Assembly (NCBI GenBank): GCA_945613045.1
Contig: CALZAG010000049.1
Coordinates: 1 to 9,948 of the forward strand
DNA length: 9,948 nt
Direction of reading: 5' to 3'
From: an uncultured Clostridia bacterium
GTDB taxonomy: Bacteria; Bacillota; Clostridia; Oscillospirales; Oscillospiraceae
Under the pieces are notes generated by a model. That model did no database searches, was not told where the DNA came from, and was given only the letters and a program-made list of their open reading frames with translations. Of this stretch, positions 4,959-9,948 are shown piece after piece. How positions within the stretch are numbered: position 1 is the stretch's first letter; each line of letters opens with the position of its first letter. Both the position numbers and the translations under genes were made by a program.

Positions 4959-7361
4959 ATGAGTAACGTAAACAAAACTGAAACCCGGGCAATGCCGATC
5001 CTGGCTCTGCGCGGTCTTAACATATTTCCGGGAATGCTCCTGAGCTTTGATGTCGAGCGTCCCATATCACTTGCCGCGCTCAATTGCGCGGCAGGAGCCG
5101 ATCAGGAGATATTCCTCGTAACGCAGAAGGACATATCGACCGATTTGCCGGAGCCCGACGATCTGTATAAGTACGGCATGGTCTGCCGCATCCGCCAGAT
5201 GGTTCGTCAGCCCGGCGGCAAGCTGTGCAAGGTAATGGCTGAGGGGCTCCACAGGGGCACGATATCTGAGTTTATCTCCGAGCAGCCATATTTTATGGGA
5301 ATGATAGAGCGGGTACCTGACAAGACAGAGCACATCGATCCCGATAAGCGCGAGGCGCTGATGCGCACTGCCGTAAATCTCTTTGACGAATATGTCCAGC
5401 TTTCTGGCAACATGGCTCCCGAAATGCTGCTCAACCTCGTTATCAGCCGGGATCCGGCTTTTGTCAGCAACTATATTTCGCAGAATGTGCGCATTGATTA
5501 CAGGGACAAGCAGAATCTGCTTGAGGAGCTGCATCCCTGCAAAAGGCTTGAAAAGCTTATTGAGATACTGAATCATGAGCTGAATATAATGAGCATTGAG
5601 CAGGAGCTTAACGAAGCTACCAACGAGCAGGTCAACCGCAATCAGCGGGATTATTACCTGCGCGAGCAGATGAAGGTCATCCAGCAGGAGCTCGGCGAGG
5701 ACGACAGCTTTGACGATATCGGTGAATACAGAGCCAAGATCCGTGAGCTGAGTCTGCCTGCTGAGGTGGAGGAAAAGCTGTTGAAAGAAGTATCACATCT
5801 TGCAAAGCAGCCCTTCGGCTCCACAGAGGCCACGGTTATCAGGGGCTATCTCGACACCTGCCTGGAGCTGCCATGGAATGTCAAGACGGAAGAGACAAAC
5901 GACATCGCTGCAGCAAGGAAAATGCTTGACGAGGACCATTTCGGCCTTGAAAAGGTAAAAGAGCGCGTAATCGAGTACCTTGCCGTGCGTCAGCTCGCAC
6001 CCAAAATGAACAGCGGCCTGCTATGCCTCGTCGGCCCTCCGGGAACCGGCAAGACAAGCATTGCGATGAGCATCGCAAGGGCCACGAACCGCAATCTCGT
6101 CCGTATCTCTCTCGGCGGCGTTCATGATGAGGCTGAGATACGCGGCCACAGAAAAACCTATGTAGGTGCGATGCCCGGGAGGATAATCAGCGGTATCCGT
6201 CAGGCAAAGAGCTCAAATCCGCTTATGGTCCTCGATGAGATCGACAAGCTCGGCTCGGATTACAGGGGAGACCCCTCGGCGGCGCTTCTTGAGGCGCTCG
6301 ATCCGGAGCAGAACTCGACCTTCCGGGATAACTTTCTTGAGCTGCCGTACGACCTGTCCGATGTTTTCTTCATCACCACGGCAAACACCACCGATACCAT
6401 TCCCAGAGCCCTTATGGACAGAATGGAAATCATTGAGCTGTCAAGCTATACGGACGAGGAAAAGCTCAGTATAGCAAAGAATTATCTGCTGCCCAAGCAG
6501 CGCAAAAAGCATGGTTTGAAAGCCGCGCAGCTCAAGCTCAGCGATGACGCCATCCGCGAGATCATAAGCCTTTACACCCGCGAGTCAGGCGTCCGGGGGC
6601 TTGAACGGCAGATCGCCGCGGTATGCCGCAAGGCTGCGGTATCAATTGCAAACGGCGAACGTAAGAGCGTGAGTATTCGTGCCGGAGCCCTGCAGCCGTA
6701 TCTCGGAGCCATTAAATTCAAGCCCGAGCAGAAGCACGCGAGGGACGAGATCGGTCTGGTGCGAGGTCTGGCGTGGACGAGCGTGGGCGGCGAGGTCCTC
6801 GACGTTGAAGTCGCCGTTGTGGACGGTAACGGAAAGCTTGAGCTGACGGGCAACCTCGGTGATGTTATGAAGGAATCCTGCCACGCGGCGGTGACTTATA
6901 TAAGAAGCCGTGCGTCAAAGCTCGGGATAGACGCTGATTTTTATAAAACAAAGGATATCCACATCCATTTTCCGGAGGGCGCGGTGCCCAAGGACGGGCC
7001 CTCGGCCGGCGTTACCATCTGCACCGCCATCGTTTCGGCGCTTACCGGCACCCCCGTGAGGCGCGATATTGCAATGACGGGCGAGATCAGCCTTCGCGGA
7101 AGAGTTCTCCCCATAGGCGGGCTTAAGGAAAAGACCATGGCGGCACTCAGAAACGGCGTTAACACTGTCATAGTACCCGCGGATAACGAGCCGGATCTTG
7201 CCGAGATCGACCCCACTGTCAGGGCGGCGCTCAATTTCGTGCTGGCGGATAGTGTGGACAAGGTGCTGGAAGCCGCGCTTGTCAGACATGAGAGCGAAGC
7301 TAAGACGGATGTGATTATTCCTGTTGCCGGCAAGAAATCAAGACCCGGCCTAAGACAGTAA
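4959..7361 (+). CDS. lon: ATP-dependent Lon protease (LonA type)
   Basis: A soluble hexameric AAA+ serine protease that degrades misfolded and selected regulatory proteins. It has 800 residues from the chosen ATG, slightly longer than the 774-784 of well-studied LonA proteins. The N-terminal substrate-binding domain opens with MPILALRGLNIFPGM. A helical linker contains RNQRDYYLREQMKVIQQELGE (about 227-247). The ATPase has Walker A GPPGTGKT (359-366) and Walker B LDEID (425-429). The C-terminal protease domain has the Ser-Lys dyad: S682 in PKDGPSAG and K723 in GGLKEK. The absence of a membrane segment and the presence of the large N-domain make it LonA, not LonB. The protein ends in a 20-odd-residue basic tail (KKSRPGLRQ) after the conserved domain. 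Only eight bases separate it from ysxC, whose Shine-Dalgarno overlaps the lon stop codon. Confidence 0.98.
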   Translation: MSNVNKTETRAMPILALRGLNIFPGMLLSFDVERPISLAALNCAAGADQEIFLVTQKDISTDLPEPDDLYKYGMVCRIRQMVRQPGGKLCKVMAEGLHRGTISEFISEQPYFMGMIERVPDKTEHIDPDKREALMRTAVNLFDEYVQLSGNMAPEMLLNLVISRDPAFVSNYISQNVRIDYRDKQNLLEELHPCKRLEKLIEILNHELNIMSIEQELNEATNEQVNRNQRDYYLREQMKVIQQELGEDDSFDDIGEYRAKIRELSLPAEVEEKLLKEVSHLAKQPFGSTEATVIRGYLDTCLELPWNVKTEETNDIAAARKMLDEDHFGLEKVKERVIEYLAVRQLAPKMNSGLLCLVGPPGTGKTSIAMSIARATNRNLVRISLGGVHDEAEIRGHRKTYVGAMPGRIISGIRQAKSSNPLMVLDEIDKLGSDYRGDPSAALLEALDPEQNSTFRDNFLELPYDLSDVFFITTANTTDTIPRALMDRMEIIELSSYTDEEKLSIAKNYLLPKQRKKHGLKAAQLKLSDDAIREIISLYTRESGVRGLERQIAAVCRKAAVSIANGERKSVSIRAGALQPYLGAIKFKPEQKHARDEIGLVRGLAWTSVGGEVLDVEVAVVDGNGKLELTGNLGDVMKESCHAAVTYIRSRASKLGIDADFYKTKDIHIHFPEGAVPKDGPSAGVTICTAIVSALTGTPVRRDIAMTGEISLRGRVLPIGGLKEKTMAALRNGVNTVIVPADNEPDLAEIDPTVRAALNFVLADSVDKVLEAALVRHESEAKTDVIIPVAGKKSRPGLRQ

Positions 7362-7369
7362 GGTGAAGC

Positions 7370-7960
7370 ATGGCTTATTTTAATGTTAATAAGGCGGAGT
7401 TTATAAAATCCGCCGCGGATCCCTCGGGCTTTATACGTGACGAGCTGCCGAACATTGTGTTCTCCGGCAAATCCAACGTGGGGAAATCCTCGGTCATAAA
7501 CAGGCTTTTAAACCGCAAAAACTTTGCCAGAGTGGGGCAGTCGCCGGGCAAGACGATACATGTAAACTACTTTCTTATTGACGGAAAGGCTTATTTTGTC
7601 GATCTGCCCGGATACGGCTACGCCAAGGTATCTATTAAAGAGCGCGAGCGCTGGGGGAAACTCATGGAGCGTTTTTTTGCGACTGAGGGGCTCATTGACC
7701 TCGGCGTTATGATAGTTGACTCACGTCATAAACCCACCGCGGATGACGTGACAATGGCACAGTGGTTCAAAAGCACACAATGCCCTATGGTCGTTGTTGC
7801 GAACAAATGCGATAAGCTCAAAAAAAGTGAAGTCGAGCCGAATATGGCGCTTATCCGCGAAACTCTTGAACTTCCCGATGAAGTTGTTCTCATTCCCTTT
7901 TCCGCTGAGAAGGGGAACGGCAAGGATGCGCTGATGGCGGAGATACTGAAGTATGTTTAA
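7370..7960 (+). CDS. ysxC: Ribosome-biogenesis GTP-binding protein YsxC/EngB
   Basis: A small essential-type GTPase needed for late assembly of the 50S ribosomal subunit. At 196 residues it consists almost entirely of a TRAFAC G domain: G1 GKSNVGKSS (33-41), G2 threonine at about T62 in SPGKTIHVNYF, G3 DLPGYGYA (78-85), G4 NKCDK (145-149), and G5 SAEKG (178-182). The DLPGYGYA and SPGKT segments are typical of EngB (YihA/YsxC) as opposed to Der or Era. The start ATG follows AAGGTGA, which overlaps the lon stop, so its translation is probably coupled to lon. ysxC directly behind lon is the familiar arrangement in Bacillus and Clostridia. Its stop overlaps the next start by eight bases. Confidence 0.97.
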   Translation: MAYFNVNKAEFIKSAADPSGFIRDELPNIVFSGKSNVGKSSVINRLLNRKNFARVGQSPGKTIHVNYFLIDGKAYFVDLPGYGYAKVSIKERERWGKLMERFFATEGLIDLGVMIVDSRHKPTADDVTMAQWFKSTQCPMVVVANKCDKLKKSEVEPNMALIRETLELPDEVVLIPFSAEKGNGKDALMAEILKYV

Positions 7961-8654
7961 TACAAGTTCCTTTTCCGATGTGATAGGCAACCTTAACTGG
8001 TCTGTACTGACCGATATGCTTTTGGCAGTCATTCCGGCACTTATATGCATAACGCTGCATGAGCTCAGCCACGGCTTCGTGGCCTATAAGCTCGGGGATA
8101 ATACGGCAAAGAACATGGGAAGGCTCACGCTCAACCCTATAAAGCATATCGACATTTTCGGCCTTATCATGATGGTAGTATTTAAATTCGGCTGGGCAAA
8201 GCCCGTGCCGGTCAATATGCGCAACTTCAAAAACCCTAAGCGCGATATGGCGATAACCGCCCTTGCCGGCCCGTTATCCAACGTGCTGATATGCTGCGTC
8301 GTGCTGTTTATTTACGGTCTGGTGTATCTTCCTTGTAATCTTGCAGGCACGGAGTTTGCAGGATCACTGTTGTATGCGGTTTACATAACGGCATATTTGA
8401 GCATCGCCCTTGCAATATTCAATATCATCCCCATACCGCCGCTTGACGGCTCAAAGGTGCTGTTTTCGCTGATGAGCGATGAAGGTTATATGAAGCTCAT
8501 GCGCTATGAGCGCTATGGTATGCTGCTGCTTTTGGCGCTTATAGTGACCGACGTTCTTGGGAATCCTCTGTATGCCGCAACGGAATTTGTGTTCGATAAG
8601 CTGTTTATTTTTGCCGAGTGGGGCTCTGCACTGTCAGTAAGCCTGTTCTATTGA
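7953..8654 (+). CDS. Site-2 protease family (peptidase M50) intramembrane metalloprotease
   Basis: An integral membrane zinc protease of the S2P/M50 family (COG1994, SpoIVFB/YwhC-like). These cut membrane-embedded substrates, often anti-sigma factors; the substrate here is unknown. It has 233 residues. The zinc site is HELSH (H36, E37, H40) inside the first long hydrophobic segment, with the third ligand D165 in NIIPIPPLDGSKVL, the family's NxxPxPPLDG motif. NPIKHIDIFG and GWAKPVPVN (about 61-88) are also typical. Hydrophobic segments lie near 20-42, 66-80, 101-126, 142-162 and 188-205. There is no PDZ domain. The ATG lies within the end of ysxC (shared ATGTTTAA, 7953-7960) with GGAG ten bases upstream, so translation is likely coupled. 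Its stop is one base from scpA. Confidence 0.93.
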   Translation: MFNTSSFSDVIGNLNWSVLTDMLLAVIPALICITLHELSHGFVAYKLGDNTAKNMGRLTLNPIKHIDIFGLIMMVVFKFGWAKPVPVNMRNFKNPKRDMAITALAGPLSNVLICCVVLFIYGLVYLPCNLAGTEFAGSLLYAVYITAYLSIALAIFNIIPIPPLDGSKVLFSLMSDEGYMKLMRYERYGMLLLLALIVTDVLGNPLYAATEFVFDKLFIFAEWGSALSVSLFY

Positions 8655-8655
8655 T

Positions 8656-9438
8656 ATGGAAAATCCGACCTTTTACCTTGAGGGCATAGTCAAGGAAAAA
8701 AACGAGCTTCAGGATTTTAACGGTCCGCTCAGCCTGATACTTATGCTCCTGTCAAAAAACAAAATAGAGATACGAGATATAAAGATATCCGAGATCCTTG
8801 ACCAATACCTTGAGTATCTGGCCGAAATGGAAAGAATGGATCTTGAGATCGCCAGTGAATTTGTTCAAATGGCGTCGCATCTGCTTTATATCAAGACCAA
8901 AATGCTGCTGGCGGGCGAGAAAGAGGTAAGCGAGCTGGAGGAGCTCATCAGTTCTTTGGAGCAGCTAAAGTGCAAGGATGTGTACACTGCCGTTCAGAAG
9001 GTGACGCCCGAGCTCAAAAAAGCTTCCGAGAGGGGACTGCTTTACATTGCGAAGCTGCCGGAGCCTCTGCCCATGACCACACGCGAGTATGAGTACCGCC
9101 ATGAACCGGCGGAGCTTTTCAAGGCTCTGTATGCCGTCGTTACCCGCGGCGGAAAGCCTGTTGAGCCGGAGCTTGCCCGCAGGATCGCGCCGTCTCGCAT
9201 CGTTTACGAGGTAAAAACAAAAAGCCGTGAGATAATAAGCAGGCTTCGACAGGGTGATGCCAGACTTTCAGAGCTGTATTCTGCCTGCGGCAGCCGCTCT
9301 GAGATCGTAGCCACCTTTATATCCGTGCTTGAGCTGTGCAGCATTGGCAGCGTTGAACTCAGCGGCGACGAAGCAGATTACAGCATAAGATTTATTGGCG
9401 GCAATATAGACGAAATTCTTGAAAAAATCGTTGAGTAG
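8656..9438 (+). CDS. scpA: Segregation and condensation protein A (SMC kleisin)
   Basis: The kleisin subunit that bridges the SMC heads and, with ScpB, builds the bacterial condensin that loads near the origin and separates sister chromosomes. At 260 residues it is normal in length. The N-terminal helical domain that contacts the SMC neck includes LQDFNGPLSLILMLLSKNKIEIRDI (about 18-42), the family's F-x-GPL-x-LLL segment followed by DIKISEILDQYLEYL; the usual GPLD aspartate is serine here (S26) and the usual LLH reads ILM. The C-terminal winged helix (about 195-247), RSEIVATFISVLELCSIGSVEL, binds the other SMC head. The start is one base after the M50 stop with no recognisable Shine-Dalgarno, so it likely depends on reinitiation. 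scpB follows after eight bases. Confidence 0.94.
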   Translation: MENPTFYLEGIVKEKNELQDFNGPLSLILMLLSKNKIEIRDIKISEILDQYLEYLAEMERMDLEIASEFVQMASHLLYIKTKMLLAGEKEVSELEELISSLEQLKCKDVYTAVQKVTPELKKASERGLLYIAKLPEPLPMTTREYEYRHEPAELFKALYAVVTRGGKPVEPELARRIAPSRIVYEVKTKSREIISRLRQGDARLSELYSACGSRSEIVATFISVLELCSIGSVELSGDEADYSIRFIGGNIDEILEKIVE

Positions 9439-9446
9439 GATATAAA

Positions 9447-9948
9447 ATGGAAACAGTGAATATAAGATCGGCAATTGAGGCAATACTTTTTGCGGCGGGA
9501 GAACCGGTGCCTGCAGCGAGATTATCTCTTATCCTTGGTGTTGACGAGGAGGATGTTTTCGCGGCGGCAAAGGAGCTTGCCGATGAATACAGCTTCGATC
9601 AGCGCGGAATAAGGCTGTTGAGGCTTGATAATAAGCTTCAGCTTTGCTCAGCGCCGGAATATGCAGCGGTGATAACAAAGACACTTGAACAGCGAAAGCC
9701 GCCTATGCTCTCTCAGCCGGCGCTTGAAACGCTGGCGATCGTTGCTTATTTCCAGCCTGTTACCCGCGCGTATATTGACCAGGTGCGCGGCGTTGACAGC
9801 TCTTATACCGTGGGAGTTTTACTGGACCGCGGGCTCATTGAGCGCTGCGGCAAGCTGGATGTGCCCGGCAGACCCTCTCTCTTGCGGACGACTGATGTAT
9901 TTCTGCGCACCATGCTTATCAGCAGCCTAGAAGAACTGCATCAGCTCC
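9447..9948 (+). CDS. scpB: Segregation and condensation protein B (cut by the right edge)
   Basis: A winged-helix dimer that binds the centre of ScpA in the SMC-ScpAB complex. Open from the ATG at 9447 (METVNIRSAIEAILFAAGEPV) to the window end: 167 codons with no stop, out of the roughly 180-200 typical, so only the tail is missing. The first winged helix covers about 1-80. The second begins at LETLAIVAYFQPVTRAYIDQVRGVDSSYTVGVLLDRGLIE (about 94-132) and carries the hallmark LDVPGRPSLLRTTDVFL, followed by SSLEEL. AGGA at 9437-9440, overlapping the scpA stop, is the ribosome binding site. The gene continues the M50-scpA run without interruption. Confidence 0.94.
   Translation, partial: METVNIRSAIEAILFAAGEPVPAARLSLILGVDEEDVFAAAKELADEYSFDQRGIRLLRLDNKLQLCSAPEYAAVITKTLEQRKPPMLSQPALETLAIVAYFQPVTRAYIDQVRGVDSSYTVGVLLDRGLIERCGKLDVPGRPSLLRTTDVFLRTMLISSLEELHQL

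Overview
This is an ordinary, densely packed stretch of chromosome from a low-to-mid GC Gram-positive anaerobe. Most likely it is a member of Clostridia, in the Ruminococcaceae/Oscillospiraceae direction. That placement is inferred from a clostridial-type DUF1540 cysteine-rich peptide, the scpA-scpB condensin pair beside an M50 membrane protease, ysxC directly behind lon, and strong AGGAGG-type ribosome binding sites. No species can be named from the sequence alone. No mobile element, CRISPR array, tRNA or rRNA gene was found, and no gene-free stretch exceeds about 100 bases.

Layout from left to right. (1) Bases 2-541 hold the 3' part of thrC (threonine synthase), running in from outside the window and ending at a GC-rich hairpin. 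(2) A 60-residue DUF1540 peptide gene lies convergently on the minus strand. (3) After a short divergent intergenic region with a perfect palindrome comes a 228-residue calcineurin-like metallophosphoesterase on the plus strand. (4) A likely sigma-A promoter with an extended -10 starts the main block: tig (trigger factor), clpP, clpX, lon and ysxC (engB). (5) The same-strand run continues with almost no spacing into a site-2-type (M50) membrane metalloprotease, scpA, and scpB, which is cut by the right window edge.

Functionally, the core is a cytosolic protein-quality-control cluster: the ribosome-bound chaperone (Tig), the ClpXP unfoldase-peptidase, and the Lon protease. It is followed by a ribosome-assembly GTPase (YsxC), an intramembrane protease, and the kleisin (ScpA) and winged-helix (ScpB) subunits of the SMC chromosome-condensation complex. 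The tig-clpP-clpX-lon order is the same as in E. coli, but ysxC after lon is the Bacillota arrangement. From lon onward the genes are separated by at most 8 bases or overlap, which suggests one transcript with translational coupling. The tig/clpP, clpP/clpX and clpX/lon junctions instead each hold an inverted repeat. Two of these look like weak or conditional terminators. The third, at tig/clpP, sits over the clpP leader next to a sequence that could mask the clpP ribosome binding site.

I found no new multi-gene system. The items most worth a second look are the non-coding structures between the protease genes, the palindrome in the divergent region at about 796-815, and a changed first residue in the ClpX loop that docks on ClpP.
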